Shown one piece after another: positions 16,700 through 26,623 of a stretch of 63,829 nt of DNA. The stretch is from Nitrospinae bacterium RIFCSPLOWO2_12_FULL_45_22 (lineage in GTDB: Bacteria; 2-12-FULL-45-22): assembly GCA_001803565.1 (NCBI GenBank), contig MHDQ01000207.1:1-63829 (forward strand), given 5' to 3'. The position numbers were made by a program, and so were the translations under genes. Every line of letters begins with the position of its first letter. The stretch's first letter is position 1. The notes under the pieces were generated by a model. That model was not told the DNA's origin. It ran no database searches and worked only from the letters and a program-made list of their open reading frames with translations.

Positions 16700-18245
16700 T
16701 ACCTTAACCAGACATAAGGAACTATTTAAACCTATTAAAGATAATCAAGTAGGGATGTATGTCTGCGGGGTAACGGTTTATGACCTTTGCCATATAGGCC
16801 ATGCCCGGGCTATGGTAGTCTTTGATGCTATCTATCGTTACTTGAGATATAAAGGATATGAAGTTAAGTATGTGAGAAATTATACCGATGTGGATGACAA
16901 GATCATTGCCCGGGCGCAAAAGGAAGGATTGAGTTATCAAGAGGTTGCTGAGCGATATATTGATGAGTTTAATAGCGATATGCAAGCCCTGAAGACCCTT
17001 AAACCCCAGGTTGAGCCCCGGGTTACTCATCATATCCCTGAAATCATTGAAATAATAGGAAAACTGGTAGCCAAGGGCTATGCCTATGAAGTAGAGGGCA
17101 ATGTCTTTTATTCGGTTAGTAAATTCTCTGTTTATGGCAAGTTATCAGGAAAGAATATTACTGAGCTGATGGCAGGAGCCCGGATAGAGGTAGATGAGAG
17201 AAAAGAAAATCCTATGGATTTCGCCCTTTGGAAGGCCAGCAAACCGGACGAGCCTGCCTGGGATAGTCCTTGGGGGAAGGGTAGACCGGGTTGGCATATA
17301 GAGTGCTCTGTTATGAGCATGAAATATTTAGGAGAAAACTTTGATCTCCATGGCGGTGGTATGGATTTGATCTTCCCTCACCACGAGAATGAGATTGCCC
17401 AGTCAGAGGCTGCTACCGGAAAGCCCTTTGTTAATTATTGGCTCCATAATGGCTTCATAAATATAAATCAAGAAAAGATGTCCAAGTCGCTCGGTAATAT
17501 CCTCACTATAAAACAACTTTTAAACCAGTACCATGCCGAGATAATCCGCTGTTTCCTTTTATCCAGGCATTACCGCAGTCCTATAGATTTCACGCTGGGC
17601 CATCTAGCTGAGAGCAAAAAAATTATGAGCAATCTGTACCTTAGCCTAAAAAATATCCAGGAATGGACTGCCGAGAAGAAGCCAGGCAGAGGCTTTAAGG
17701 AAGAGGATTTTAGCGGTGAAGAAGCTCGTATTTATCATGCTATTTTTGGGCTGAAAGATAGATTCCTTAAGGCTATGGATAACGACTTTAACACCGCTCA
17801 AGCCCTGGGCTATATCATCCAGATTAGTAAAATGATAAATAGCCACTTGGAAAAATTAGGCCCGGAAAAAGAACCGGGAGAGAAACTTTTGTTCCTACTG
17901 CACAGGGCTAGAGAAGGATTGCTAGATACAGCTCAGGTTTTAGGTATATTGCAAGAAAAACCGGAAAACTATTTTCTTCTAGTAGAAACTGAGGCTTATG
18001 AAGACCTGAGTGCCTTTATAGCAGCCGTGGAAAATAATGATATTTGTGGTCTTAAGGAGCGTTTAGACCCCGAGTGGTTAAAATCCCAGGTGAAGGAAAG
18101 GGAAAAGGCCAGAAAGAATAATGATTGGAACAAGGCCGATAAAATTAGAGCAGAGTTGAAAGAAAAAGGTTTGCTCCTCGAGGACACCCCCAAAGGGACC
18201 CGTATCAGAATAAAAAAAGATCCCAACATTATAGAGGTAAATTAG
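16680..18245 (+). CDS. cysS: Cysteinyl-tRNA synthetase
   Basis: Class Ia aminoacyl-tRNA synthetase charging tRNA-Cys; 521 aa, slightly longer than many. The HIGH-type motif is CHIGHARAMVVFDAIYRYL and KMSKS is in EKMSKSLGN. The zinc site uses the Cys in MYVCGVTVYD, the Cys in GWHIECSVMS and the HHENEIAQSEA histidines. The C-terminal DALR-like and anticodon-binding regions are complete. It overlaps ispF by 20 bp, and no ribosome site stands apart from the ispF coding sequence. It closes the operon that began with the PIN/TRAM gene. Confidence 0.96.
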   Translation: MPLNLYNTLTRHKELFKPIKDNQVGMYVCGVTVYDLCHIGHARAMVVFDAIYRYLRYKGYEVKYVRNYTDVDDKIIARAQKEGLSYQEVAERYIDEFNSDMQALKTLKPQVEPRVTHHIPEIIEIIGKLVAKGYAYEVEGNVFYSVSKFSVYGKLSGKNITELMAGARIEVDERKENPMDFALWKASKPDEPAWDSPWGKGRPGWHIECSVMSMKYLGENFDLHGGGMDLIFPHHENEIAQSEAATGKPFVNYWLHNGFININQEKMSKSLGNILTIKQLLNQYHAEIIRCFLLSRHYRSPIDFTLGHLAESKKIMSNLYLSLKNIQEWTAEKKPGRGFKEEDFSGEEARIYHAIFGLKDRFLKAMDNDFNTAQALGYIIQISKMINSHLEKLGPEKEPGEKLLFLLHRAREGLLDTAQVLGILQEKPENYFLLVETEAYEDLSAFIAAVENNDICGLKERLDPEWLKSQVKEREKARKNNDWNKADKIRAELKEKGLLLEDTPKGTRIRIKKDPNIIEVN

Positions 18246-18386
18246 CAAACCCTACTATAATATCAAGATGTGTTCTTACCCTAAATGAGCACCGGTTAAG
18301 TTGCTGCGCTATTTAACCCCTGTCAATTGCTCAGAGGATTTAGAGGATTCATGAAAAAATTTGTGCAACCTCTCATCCGTTAAGGG

Positions 18387-18402
18387 GCTCTACTAGTAGA
18401 GC
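18387..18402. repeat. Perfect 16-bp palindrome
   Basis: GCTCTACTAGTAGAGC equals its own reverse complement. A related GTCTACTAGAC lies at 18519-18529. Both are upstream of the tRNA promoter; an operator role is only a guess. Confidence 0.6.
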
Positions 18403-18416
18403 GTTTCTTAAATAGC

Positions 18417-18492
18417 ATGGCATCTCGACCGAAAGGAGGGATATTAATAACCCTTTGGTTTTAAAAAGATTTCTCGCTTCGCTCGAAATGAC
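18417..18492. repeat. Quasi-palindromic element, TTTCTCGCTTCGCTCGAAATGAC family
   Basis: The left arm GGCATCTCGACCGAAAGGAG is a degenerate complement of the right arm TCTCGCTTCGCTCGAAATGA. The right-arm word is one I recall as widespread in intergenic regions of unrelated bacteria. Confidence 0.65.
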
Positions 18493-18600
18493 AACACGGC
18501 AACATTAATTAACAATCGGTCTACTAGACAGGTAAATGGGAGACAAGAAGAGTTTTCTGTGGTGAAGTTTGGAAAAGAGATACTTTTGGATAAATTCCGG

Positions 18601-18629
18601 TTGACAAATGAAATTTATTTAGCTATTAT
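18601..18629 (+). promoter_or_regulatory. Strong sigma70-type promoter of the tRNA-rpmG-secE region
   Basis: A perfect TTGACA and a TATTAT separated by exactly 17 bp, 24 bp before the first tRNA. The spacer is AT-rich. This is the clearest promoter in the window and probably drives the tRNAs and the genes after them. Confidence 0.8.
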
Positions 18630-18653
18630 ATAAAACTTTACCCTTAGGGATAA

Positions 18654-18728
18654 GCTGGCGTAGCTCAGGGGTAGAGCAACTGATTTGTAATCAGTCGGTC
18701 AGGGGTTCAAATCCCTTCGCCAGCTCCA
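18654..18728 (+). tRNA. tRNA-Thr (anticodon TGT)
   Basis: The acceptor GCTGGCG pairs with CGCCAGC. The D arm has AGCTCAGGGGTAGAGC, the anticodon loop is TTTGTAA (anticodon TGT) and the T arm has GGTTCAAATCC. The 3' CCA is encoded, unlike in the four other tRNAs here. Confidence 0.95.
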
Positions 18729-18789
18729 GGTTGGCGAAAAGAGGAAGAATTTATTATTTTATATCTCAACGGGAACTAAGTGTGAAAAA

Positions 18790-18872
18790 GGGGAGGTTCC
18801 CGAGTGGCCAAAGGGAACAGACTGTAAATCTGTCGGCGCTAGCCTTCGGAGGTTCGAATCCTCCCCTCCCCA
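18790..18872 (+). tRNA. tRNA-Tyr (anticodon GTA)
   Basis: The acceptor GGGGAGG pairs with CCTCCCC. A long variable arm (class II) contains CGGCGCTAGCCTTCG, the anticodon loop is CTGTAAA (GTA) and the T loop is TTCGAAT. CCA is not encoded; CTA follows the discriminator A. Confidence 0.95.
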
Positions 18873-18992
18873 CTAGATGGGGCAATATTATTAAAGAGTA
18901 ATGTTACCAAATAAAGGGGCTACATAGGATCATATAAAGATAAAAGACCTCGGTAAAGGAGATGGTCCTTATTATTGCATAGCTCCAGCAAA

Positions 18993-19065
18993 GCGGGAAT
19001 AGCTCAGTTGGTAGAGCATCAGCCTTCCAAGCTGAGGGTCGCGGGTTCGAACCCCGTTTCCCGCT
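18993..19065 (+). tRNA. tRNA-Gly (anticodon TCC)
   Basis: The acceptor GCGGGAA pairs with TTCCCGC. The D arm is AGCTCAGTTGGTAGAGC, the anticodon loop CTTCCAA (TCC) and the T arm GGGTTCGAACCCC. CCA is not encoded. Confidence 0.95.
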
Positions 19066-19211
19066 CTAGAGATATCGTCTTCTAGATTCCATTTTCTTTC
19101 GATTTTTCAGCAATCGGGTAGTTTTTTGCCTGGAGGAACACCTTACTTACCATAGCTAAATCTAATGTTTACTATTGGTTCGTAGGGTCTAAAATGTCTT
19201 TTAATAGAGAA

Positions 19212-19283
19212 GCCCACGTAGCTCAGGGGTGGAGCACTTCCTTGGTAAGGAAGAGGCCACCGGTTCAATCCCGGTCGTGGGCT
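19212..19283 (+). tRNA. tRNA-Thr (anticodon GGT)
   Basis: The acceptor GCCCACG pairs with CGTGGGC. The D arm has AGCTCAGGGGTGGAGC, the anticodon loop is TTGGTAA (GGT) and the T arm CCGGTTCAATCCCGG. CCA is not encoded. rpmG starts 24 bp downstream. Confidence 0.95.
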
Positions 19284-19306
19284 CTATAAAGGATAGAGTT
19301 GGTTGT

Positions 19307-19456
19307 ATGAGAGAGATAATAACTTTAGCCTGTACCGAATGTAAGGAGAGAAATTATACCTCTACTAAGAACCGAAAGAAGACCCCTGAGCGATTAGAAT
19401 TAAAGAAATATTGTCCTTTTTGCCGGAGGCACACTCCCCATCGAGAAACGAAATAA
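19307..19456 (+). CDS. rpmG: Ribosomal protein L33, zinc-binding form
   Basis: A 49-aa large-subunit protein near the E site. It starts at the ATG at 19307 ([16 protein letters not shown]); the frame is open further up only across the tRNA-Thr gene. The CTEC and CPFC pairs make it the zinc-binding (C+) form. It is flanked by tRNA-Thr and tRNA-Trp and precedes secE, the arrangement known in many bacteria. Confidence 0.95.
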   Translation: MREIITLACTECKERNYTSTKNRKKTPERLELKKYCPFCRRHTPHRETK

Positions 19457-19498
19457 GGGAGAGTAGAATAATCAGGTGGGAGAATAGTAGAGATGTAG

Positions 19499-19572
19499 AG
19501 GCCAGTAGCTCGAACGGCTAGAGCACCGGACTCCAAATCCGGGGGGTGGGGGTTCAAATCCCTCCTGGCCTG
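19499..19572 (+). tRNA. tRNA-Trp (anticodon CCA)
   Basis: The acceptor AGGCCAG pairs with CTGGCCT. The D arm includes TAGCTCGAACGGCTAGAGC, the anticodon loop is CTCCAAA (CCA) and the T arm GGGGTTCAAATCCCT. The discriminator is G; the 3' CCA is not encoded. Confidence 0.95.
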
Positions 19573-19607
19573 CTCACGGCTTACTCCTCATTCTTCATTG
19601 TAATATT

Positions 19608-19802
19608 ATGTGGAAAGAATCTCAGCAATTTTTGAGAGATGTAAGAACCGAGATGAAGAAAGTATCCTGGCCCACAAGGAAAGATACTATCAACTCTACC
19701 TCGGTGGTCTTAATTACTGTTTTCTTTATAGCTATATTCTTAGGGCTGATTGATCTGGGCCTTTCAAAAATAATTGGAGGGTTATTGAGGTTAGGCCAGT
19801 AA
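19608..19802 (+). CDS. secE: Preprotein translocase subunit SecE
   Basis: A 64-aa single-span SecE. The amphipathic segment FLRDVRTEMKKVSWPTRKD holds the conserved KKVSWPTR clamp that contacts SecY. One membrane helix follows (about residues 33-55). The size is typical outside enterobacteria, which have three helices. It sits between tRNA-Trp and nusG, 18 bp before the latter, as is nearly universal. Confidence 0.95.
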   Translation: MWKESQQFLRDVRTEMKKVSWPTRKDTINSTSVVLITVFFIAIFLGLIDLGLSKIIGGLLRLGQ

Positions 19803-19820
19803 AGGTGATTTGCAGAAAAC

Positions 19821-20351
19821 ATGGCGAAAAAATGGTATGTTATTCACACTTATTCTGGTTTTGAAACCCAAGTGAAAGCTGGTCTTCAGGAGAGGGTAAA
19901 GAATGCTGGGTTAGAGGAATTTGTTTCTCAGATATTGGTTCCTATTGAAGAAGTAGTGGAAGTAAAAAAAGGGAAGAAGAAGATTTCCCCAAGAAAGTTT
20001 TTCCCTGGCTACGTCATTATTCAGATGGAGATGAATGATGATGTTTGGTATGTGATCAAAAACACTCCTAAGGTAACAGGTTTTTTGGGGGGACTTAAAG
20101 ACCCTACCCCCCTCATGGATGAAGAGGTAGAGCGACTATTACAGCAAATAGAAGGCAGAGCTACTAGGCTAAGGCCTAAGGTAGAGTTTGAGAAAGGAGA
20201 GGTAGTGAGGGTTGTACAAGGGCCTTTCGCAAATTTTACTGGGGTAGTAGATGAGGTGAATCAAGAGAGGGGTAAGATGAAGGTAATGGTATCCATCTTC
20301 GGTAGGGGTACTCCTTTAGAAGTTGAGTTTACCCAGGTAGAAAGGCTTTAA
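19821..20351 (+). CDS. nusG: Transcription termination/antitermination factor NusG
   Basis: A 176-aa factor that binds RNA polymerase and the ribosome or Rho. The NGN domain starts [13 protein letters not shown] and includes [13 protein letters not shown]; the C-terminal KOW domain has [18 protein letters not shown]. The length is typical, with no extra domain insertion. It lies 14 bp before rplK in the secE-nusG-rplKAJL cluster. Confidence 0.96.
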   Translation: MAKKWYVIHTYSGFETQVKAGLQERVKNAGLEEFVSQILVPIEEVVEVKKGKKKISPRKFFPGYVIIQMEMNDDVWYVIKNTPKVTGFLGGLKDPTPLMDEEVERLLQQIEGRATRLRPKVEFEKGEVVRVVQGPFANFTGVVDEVNQERGKMKVMVSIFGRGTPLEVEFTQVERL

Positions 20352-20365
20352 GTAGAGGCTCTAAA

Positions 20366-20797
20366 ATGGCTAAAAAAGAAGTAATGACAATGGTTAAGCT
20401 TCAAGTACCGGGAGGACAAGCCAACCCTGCTCCTCCAGTTGGACCGGCATTGGGACAACATGGGGTTAATATAATGGAATTTTGTAAGAATTTTAATGCC
20501 CAGACCAAAGATAAGGAAGGAATAATAATACCTGTAGTAGTTACTATTTACTCTGACAGAACCTTTACTTTCATAACTAAATCTTCACCCGCTGCTGTAT
20601 TCTTAAAACAAGCTGCTGCCATAGCGAAGGGGTCTTCTAATCCAAAAAAAGAAAAAGTGGGTAAAGTCACTAAGAGCCAGGTCCGAGAAATCGCATTGCA
20701 AAAGATGGCAGACCTCAATGCTAAAGATTTAGAAGGGGCAACTAAGACTATTGAAGGTACGGCTAGGAGTATGGGGATAGAGATAGTTTCTGACTAG
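20366..20797 (+). CDS. rplK: Ribosomal protein L11
   Basis: A 143-aa protein of the GTPase-associated center that binds 23S rRNA with L10. The N-terminal [20 protein letters not shown] and the prolines of the hinge are conserved. The C-terminal RNA-binding domain contains [10 protein letters not shown]. Twelve bp separate it from rplA. Confidence 0.96.
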   Translation: MAKKEVMTMVKLQVPGGQANPAPPVGPALGQHGVNIMEFCKNFNAQTKDKEGIIIPVVVTIYSDRTFTFITKSSPAAVFLKQAAAIAKGSSNPKKEKVGKVTKSQVREIALQKMADLNAKDLEGATKTIEGTARSMGIEIVSD

Positions 20798-20808
20798 AAG
20801 GAGGTCTT

Positions 20809-21513
20809 GTGGCAAAGAGTGGGAAGAAATATCAAGAAGCTGTCGCTAAACTGGATAAGCAGAATGGATTCGCTTTGGACGAAGCCCTCCAACTAGTGAA
20901 AGAGACCGCCTATGCCAAATTTGATGAAACAGTAGAGGTAGCAATAAAGCTAGGGGTAAATCCCAAGCACGCCGATCAAATAGTCCGTGGCAGTGTAGTT
21001 TTACCGAAAGGGTTGGGTCGTAAAGTCAAGGTTTTGGTATTTGCTAAAGGTGAGAAAGAAAAAGAGGCCCTGAGTGCTGGGGCGGATTTTGTCGGTTCGG
21101 ATGATTTGATAGAAAAGATAGTGGGTGGCTGGTTAGATTTCGACAAAGCTGTTGCTACTCCCGATGTGATGAGTTCCGTAAGCAAATTAGGGAAGATTTT
21201 AGGGCCCAGGGGTCTCATGCCAAACCCAAAAACTGGTACCGTAACCTTTGATTTAGCGAAGGCTATCACTGATTTGAAGGCAGGGAGGGTTGATTTTCGG
21301 GTGGATAAGGCAGGGATTATACATACTCCTATCGGCAAAGTTAGCTTTGATATAGAAGGACTGAAAGAGAATGCGATTGCCCTCATAGAGGCATTGGCAA
21401 AATTGAAACCAGCCTCCAGTAAGGGTCAATATTTCCGGGGTTTAACCTTATCTTCTACTATGGGGCCAGGTATAAAGGTCAATATAGCAGAGGTAACCTC
21501 TATGCTTTCTTAG
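20809..21513 (+). CDS. rplA: Ribosomal protein L1
   Basis: A 234-aa protein of the mobile L1 stalk. It contains the family signature [14 protein letters not shown]-like sequence [15 protein letters not shown] and the closing [13 protein letters not shown]. The start is GTG with AAGGAGG upstream. In other bacteria L1 represses its own mRNA; no L1-binding mimic was identified here. Confidence 0.96.
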   Translation: MAKSGKKYQEAVAKLDKQNGFALDEALQLVKETAYAKFDETVEVAIKLGVNPKHADQIVRGSVVLPKGLGRKVKVLVFAKGEKEKEALSAGADFVGSDDLIEKIVGGWLDFDKAVATPDVMSSVSKLGKILGPRGLMPNPKTGTVTFDLAKAITDLKAGRVDFRVDKAGIIHTPIGKVSFDIEGLKENAIALIEALAKLKPASSKGQYFRGLTLSSTMGPGIKVNIAEVTSMLS

Positions 21514-21603
21514 CCCTTCACAGTAGGTAGTTGCAGAACTTGTCTGCCGCACGAGGTTTATTGATTTTGTTAAAAGTCAATTTAAGGAGGTGAGAAAAGG
21601 GAA
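21514..21603 (+). promoter_or_regulatory. Probable L10 leader (autoregulatory mRNA element)
   Basis: The 90-nt rplA-rplJ gap contains CAGTAGGTAG and, 14 nt on, CTGCCGCACGAGG. GGTAG can pair with CTGCC, and the flanking bases resemble the kink-turn site bound by L10-(L12) in many bacteria. An additional CAC before GAGG departs from the consensus I recall. A strong AAGGAGGTG ends the leader. Confidence 0.5.
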
Positions 21604-22140
21604 TTGGTAGATAAAGGCAAGATCGATACAGTAGAAGCCTTACAGGATAAATTTAATCAGACAAAAGCTGCTGTTCTTATAGATTTTAAAGGGTTAAATG
21701 TCCAGAAGATTAACGACTTACGTAAGCAGCTCCGAGGTGCGGCCATAGAATATATGGTAGTGAAAAATACCCTTGCCCGTATAGCTTCTCGTGGAACTCA
21801 GTTTGAGACTATAACACCCTTATTTCGAGGCCCTACTTCGATTGCCTTTAGTTACCAAGATGCGCTTATCCCAGCGAAGATCCTTTCAGCCTTGACCCAA
21901 AAGGAACCCAATCTGGTTATTAAAGGGGGTATTTTAGAGGGCAAGGCTTTAGACCCAATAGAGGTCAAGCTCCTAGCAGAACTACCACCAGAGGAGATAT
22001 TGTTGAGCCAGATGCTAAGGAGTTTAAAAGCTCCTCTTGCTAACTTTGTCCAGATTCTCCATGCCCTTATAGTCAATTTATTAGGGGTGTTAAATGCCTT
22101 AGGAGAAAAGAAGGGACAGGAAAGTAGAGAAACAACCTAA
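21604..22140 (+). CDS. rplJ: Ribosomal protein L10
   Basis: A 178-aa stalk base that carries L7/L12 dimers. The N-terminal domain has AAVLIDFKGLNVQKINDLRK and YMVVKNTLARIA; the C-terminal helix for L12 binding follows NFVQILHALIVNLLG. The start is TTG at 21604, 13 bases after AAGGAGG, which is somewhat long, but no better in-frame codon is present. Confidence 0.94.
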   Translation: MVDKGKIDTVEALQDKFNQTKAAVLIDFKGLNVQKINDLRKQLRGAAIEYMVVKNTLARIASRGTQFETITPLFRGPTSIAFSYQDALIPAKILSALTQKEPNLVIKGGILEGKALDPIEVKLLAELPPEEILLSQMLRSLKAPLANFVQILHALIVNLLGVLNALGEKKGQESRETT

Positions 22141-22164
22141 ATTATCTAATTATCGGAGGGAGAT

Positions 22165-22548
22165 ATGCCCGAGATTACTAAAGAGGATGTGGTAAGTTTT
22201 ATTGAGAATATGACGGTACTGGAATTATCTAAATTTATCAAGGAATTAGAAGACCGCTTTGGAGTGACATCTGCTCCCATGGTAGCGGTAGCGCCAACCG
22301 CTGCAGGGCCAGCCGAGAAAGCAGAAGAGGAAGAAAAAACCGACTTTTCTGTAATATTGAAGGGTGCAGGGGATAAGAAAATCCAGGTAATAAAAGTTGT
22401 CCGGGAAATAACTAATCTGGGCTTGAAAGAAGCTAAGGCCCTGGTGGATGAAGCCCCCAAACCAGTGAAAGAAGGGATAGCCAAAGAGGAGGCCGAAGAT
22501 ATTAAGAAACGGCTACTAGAGGCCGGGGCAGAAATAGAGATTAAATAA
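22165..22548 (+). CDS. rplL: Ribosomal protein L7/L12
   Basis: A 127-aa stalk protein recruiting translational GTPases. It has the N-terminal dimer domain ([17 protein letters not shown]), an Ala/Pro hinge, and the C-terminal domain with [20 protein letters not shown]. Good Shine-Dalgarno (GGAGGG). Lies between rplJ and rpoB. Confidence 0.97.
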   Translation: MPEITKEDVVSFIENMTVLELSKFIKELEDRFGVTSAPMVAVAPTAAGPAEKAEEEEKTDFSVILKGAGDKKIQVIKVVREITNLGLKEAKALVDEAPKPVKEGIAKEEAEDIKKRLLEAGAEIEIK

Positions 22549-22573
22549 ATTTAATAAGGAGATGAGAAAAATT

Positions 22574-25500
22574 ATGTCTCCAGAAAGACTTATTTTTAAT
22601 AATGGAAGAATGCAAAGAAAGAGCTTTGGCCGTATTCCTGATATTATTGATTTGCCAAATCTGATTGAGATCCAACAAGAGTCCTATGGTCGGTTTTTGC
22701 AATTAGACAAAAATCCTGAAGAAAGAGACGATATTGGGCTGGAGTCAGTATTTAGAAGTACCTTTCCTATAAGCGATTTTAGGGAAACCAATTTTCTGGA
22801 ATATGTCGGCTACGAGATCGGCAGTTGGGAGTGTCAATGCGGTGAATATAAAGAATTGGGCAGCCCTCGGGTTGTCTGCTCCCGCTGTAATCAAACGGTG
22901 GTACATAAACCTAAATACGATACCAATGAATGCCGGCAGCGGAGTATGACTTATGCAGAACCATTGCGTATTATGGTACGTTTAGTACTGAATGAAAAGG
23001 ACGAAGAAACCGGAGCATTAACCCCGATAGATGTTAAACAACAAAAAGTCTATCTTGGTGAGATCCCCTTAATGACTGAAAGGGGCACCTTCATCGTTAA
23101 TGGTACGGAGCGGGTAGTAGTTAGCCAACTGCATCGGGCACCGGGGGTTATCTTTGCCTATGACAAAGGAAAAACCCGTGCTAGTGGGAAACCCCTTTAT
23201 TCTGCCCGGATAATTCCCTACCGGGGTTCTTGGATAGATTTTGAATTTGATAGCCGAGATTTGCTTCACGTCAGGCTGGATCGGCGGAGAAAGCTTCCAG
23301 CGACTATCCTCCTGCGGGCATTAGGGCTTACTACTGAAGAGTTATTAAACCTCTTTTATAAAACAGAGGAAGTCTTCTATAACCCCAAAAAAGGGGTGTT
23401 TTACAAGAGAGTTAGCGATTTCTTACTCGGCCAAAAAATTGGTGAGGATATCGCAGACCCTGAAACGAGAGAAGTTATCACTAAGGCCGATAGACGGATA
23501 TCCAAAGGGGCTTTGCGTAGGATGAAGGCGCTGGGCATAGATCTGATAACGGTACCGGTTGATGAGTTAATTGGAAAGATCAGCGCCCAAGATATTATAG
23601 ATGAAGAGACCGGGGAACTTCTCTTAAAAGTTAATCAACCTCTTACCGAGGAATTATTACAGAAAGTCCAAGATTGTGCTGTGAGAGGCTTCAAAATCTT
23701 ATACATGGATAACTTCCGCTATGACTCTACTATTAGAGATACTCTGGCTATGGATAAAATAAACACCCCCCAAGAAGCCTTATTAGAGATATATAAAAGA
23801 CTGAGGCCAGGAGACCCACCTAATAAAGAGACAGCGGTCAATCTCTTTAACAACATATTTTTTAACCCCAAAAGGTATGATTTATCGAGGATTGGCAGGG
23901 TAAAACTCAATAGTAAGCTTAACCTGAACCTCCCTTTAGACCAACGGACTTTGACTACTGACGACATGATAGGAATAATCAAATGCCTTATCGAACTCCG
24001 CCATGGCATAGGTTCGGTAGATGATATAGACCATCTGGGTAATCGCCGGGTCCGCTCGGTAGGGGAGCTAGTAGAGAATCAGTTCCGGATTGGCATCGTC
24101 AGGATGGAGCGCGCTACTAGAGAAAGAATGAGTATACAAGAGCTAGAAGGAGCTATGCCCCATGACCTGATAAATGCTAAACCAGTCATAGCTGCTATAA
24201 GAGAATTTTTTGGTAGTAGTCAGCTCTCCCAGTTTATGGATCAGACTAATCCCCTCTCAGAACTAACCCACAAACGACGCCTCAGTGCCTTGGGGCCAGG
24301 GGGGTTAACTAGAGAGAGGGCTGGTTTTGAGGTGAGGGATGTGCATCCCACCCATTATGGTAGAATCTGCCCCATAGAAACCCCTGAGGGACCAAATATT
24401 GGCCTAATAGCTTCTTTGAGTACCTATGCCTGCGTTAATGAATATGGCTTTATTGAAACACCCTATCGGAGAGTGGAAAAAGGTAGGGTGACGGATAAAG
24501 TAGAGTATCTTTCTGCCTGGGAAGAAGATAAATATGTTATTGCACAAGCTAATGCCCCGGTTAAAGATAAAGGATATTTTACCTCCGACCTTGTCTCGGC
24601 CAGGAGCGGCAACGAATTCGTTATAGTTTCGCCAGACAAAGTAGATTATATGGATGTATCTCCTAAACAACTGGTGAGTATTGCAGCCGCTTTGATCCCT
24701 TTCCTGGAGAATGATGATGCGAACCGGGCTCTGATGGGATCCAATATGCAACGCCAGGCGGTTCCATTGCTGGCTACTGAAGCCCCTTTAGTAGGTACGG
24801 GAATGGAATATATTGCTGCCCGCGACTCAGGGGCAGTAGTAGTGGCGAAATCTTCTGGGACCGTAATCTCTGTTGATGCCAGTAAGATTGTAGTAAAGAC
24901 CGATGAAGGAAAAGAGGCTTCTATTTCCAGAATAGAACCTTATTACCTGACAAAATACCAACGCTCTAACCAGAATACTTGCATAAATCAAAAATCCTTG
25001 CCCCAGGAAGGAGAGCGGATAGAGAAGGGTGATATTATTGCTGATGGCCCAGCTACAAAAGGAGGGGAGTTGGCCTTAGGGAGAAATGTTCTGGTAGCCT
25101 TTATGGCATGGGAGGGATACAATTTTGAGGATGCAGTAATAGTTAGTGAAAAAATAGTCAAAGAGGACCTCTTTACCTCTATCCATATTGAGGAGTTAGA
25201 AATAGAAGCGAGAGACACCAAGCAGGGTAAAGAGGAGATCACTAAAGATATCCCTAATGTAAGCGAAGAAGCCCTCAAAAACCTCGATGAAAGTGGCATT
25301 ATCCGGAGTGGTGCAAGAGTCAAACCAGGTGATATCCTTGTAGGGAAAGTAACCCCTAAAGGGGAGACCCAATTAAGTCCGGAAGAGAAACTATTAAAGG
25401 CTATTTTTGGAGAAAAGGCGGGAGAGTTTAAAGATACTTCCTTAGTAGTTCCGCCGGGAATAGAAGGGGTAGTAATAGATGTCAAAGTATTTTCCCGGCG

Positions 25501-26623
25501 GGGTATAGAGAAGGACCTACGAGCCTTATCCCTAGAAGAGCAAGAAATCGCCTGGATAGAGAAAGACTATCATAATGAAATCAATCTTGTCCAGCAAGAG
25601 CAAGACAAGAAAATACGTCAATTATTATTGGGTAAGGTGACCCTTAGTGATATAAAAGAGGGGGCAAAGGTGATTGTGCCTAAAAAAACTAAACTCACTA
25701 AGGGAATCCTGGAAAAACTATCTGGACCAGAGCTATCACAGATTAAACTAGAAGGGGATGAAAAAAAGGTTATTAAAGGGAAGATTGACCAGCTTAATGG
25801 GTGGGCTAAAGATCAAATTCATATTATCGAGACTATCTTCAATGATAGAGTATCTAAAGTGAGAAAAGGTGATGACTTACCACCGGGAGTAATTAAATTA
25901 GTGAAAGTATATGTAGCTATGAAGAGGAAACTCTCCGTGGGGGACAAGATGGCAGGGAGACATGGTAATAAGGGGGTAATTTCTAAGATTGTCCCGGAAG
26001 AGGATATGCCTTACCTGCCTGATGGCACACCAGTGGAATTGATCTTGAATCCCCTGGGGGTTCCTTCCCGTATGAATGTGGGTCAGCTATTGGAGACTAA
26101 TTTAGGCTGGGCTGCCAAGACCCTAAATATGCTGGTAGCCTCGCCAGTATTTGATGGGGCACGGAAAGAAGATTTCAAAGATTTGTTAACTAAGGCAGGA
26201 TTACCTATTACTGGTGAGACGGTCCTTTGTGACGGTAAGACGGGTGAGCCCTTCGATCAGAAGGTATTAGCAGGTTATATTTACATGATGAAACTTCACC
26301 ATTTAGTGGATGACAAAATCCATGCTAGATCCACCGGCCCATACTCTTTGATTACCCAGCAGCCCTTGAGCGGGAAGGCCCAATTTGGTGGTCAGCGCTT
26401 AGGTGAGATGGAGGTTTGGGCGTTCGAAGCTTACGGGGCCGCTAATAGTTTACAAGAGGTGCTTACGATAAAATCTGATGATATATCAGGAAGAAACAGG
26501 ATGTATGAAGCCATTGTAAAAGGTGAAAATACCGCCGTTCCTGGCCTACCGGAATCTTTTAATGTATTAATCAAAGAGCTTCAGAGCTTGGCCTTGGATG
26601 TAGAATTGCTGCAGGAGGAATAA
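22574..26623 (+). CDS. rpoB: RNA polymerase beta subunit with an inserted zinc-ribbon-like segment
   Basis: Catalytic core subunit, 1349 aa from the ATG at 22574. The in-frame ATG at 22562 directly touches AAGGAG and so is a less likely start. The rifampicin pocket is in the sensitive form ([28 protein letters not shown]), and the C-terminal [17 protein letters not shown] is conserved. Near residues 83-113 of this form an insert carries [12 protein letters not shown] and CSRC just before [15 protein letters not shown]. The flanking sequence LEYVGYEIG...PKYDTNEC is contiguous in the RpoB proteins I know best, so about 25-30 residues are additional. The insert resembles the zinc ribbon of RpoC in the next gene. 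Confidence 0.97.
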   Translation: MSPERLIFNNGRMQRKSFGRIPDIIDLPNLIEIQQESYGRFLQLDKNPEERDDIGLESVFRSTFPISDFRETNFLEYVGYEIGSWECQCGEYKELGSPRVVCSRCNQTVVHKPKYDTNECRQRSMTYAEPLRIMVRLVLNEKDEETGALTPIDVKQQKVYLGEIPLMTERGTFIVNGTERVVVSQLHRAPGVIFAYDKGKTRASGKPLYSARIIPYRGSWIDFEFDSRDLLHVRLDRRRKLPATILLRALGLTTEELLNLFYKTEEVFYNPKKGVFYKRVSDFLLGQKIGEDIADPETREVITKADRRISKGALRRMKALGIDLITVPVDELIGKISAQDIIDEETGELLLKVNQPLTEELLQKVQDCAVRGFKILYMDNFRYDSTIRDTLAMDKINTPQEALLEIYKRLRPGDPPNKETAVNLFNNIFFNPKRYDLSRIGRVKLNSKLNLNLPLDQRTLTTDDMIGIIKCLIELRHGIGSVDDIDHLGNRRVRSVGELVENQFRIGIVRMERATRERMSIQELEGAMPHDLINAKPVIAAIREFFGSSQLSQFMDQTNPLSELTHKRRLSALGPGGLTRERAGFEVRDVHPTHYGRICPIETPEGPNIGLIASLSTYACVNEYGFIETPYRRVEKGRVTDKVEYLSAWEEDKYVIAQANAPVKDKGYFTSDLVSARSGNEFVIVSPDKVDYMDVSPKQLVSIAAALIPFLENDDANRALMGSNMQRQAVPLLATEAPLVGTGMEYIAARDSGAVVVAKSSGTVISVDASKIVVKTDEGKEASISRIEPYYLTKYQRSNQNTCINQKSLPQEGERIEKGDIIADGPATKGGELALGRNVLVAFMAWEGYNFEDAVIVSEKIVKEDLFTSIHIEELEIEARDTKQGKEEITKDIPNVSEEALKNLDESGIIRSGARVKPGDILVGKVTPKGETQLSPEEKLLKAIFGEKAGEFKDTSLVVPPGIEGVVIDVKVFSRRGIEKDLRALSLEEQEIAWIEKDYHNEINLVQQEQDKKIRQLLLGKVTLSDIKEGAKVIVPKKTKLTKGILEKLSGPELSQIKLEGDEKKVIKGKIDQLNGWAKDQIHIIETIFNDRVSKVRKGDDLPPGVIKLVKVYVAMKRKLSVGDKMAGRHGNKGVISKIVPEEDMPYLPDGTPVELILNPLGVPSRMNVGQLLETNLGWAAKTLNMLVASPVFDGARKEDFKDLLTKAGLPITGETVLCDGKTGEPFDQKVLAGYIYMMKLHHLVDDKIHARSTGPYSLITQQPLSGKAQFGGQRLGEMEVWAFEAYGAANSLQEVLTIKSDDISGRNRMYEAIVKGENTAVPGLPESFNVLIKELQSLALDVELLQEE

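Larger units (their letters stand above)
18246..18653. other. Gene-free stretch between cysS and the tRNA cluster
   Basis: About 410 bp with no supported coding region. It holds a perfect 16-bp palindrome (18387-18402), a quasi-palindromic element (18417-18492), a second CTACTAG-centred short palindrome (18519-18529) and a strong promoter (18601-18629). Confidence 0.7.
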
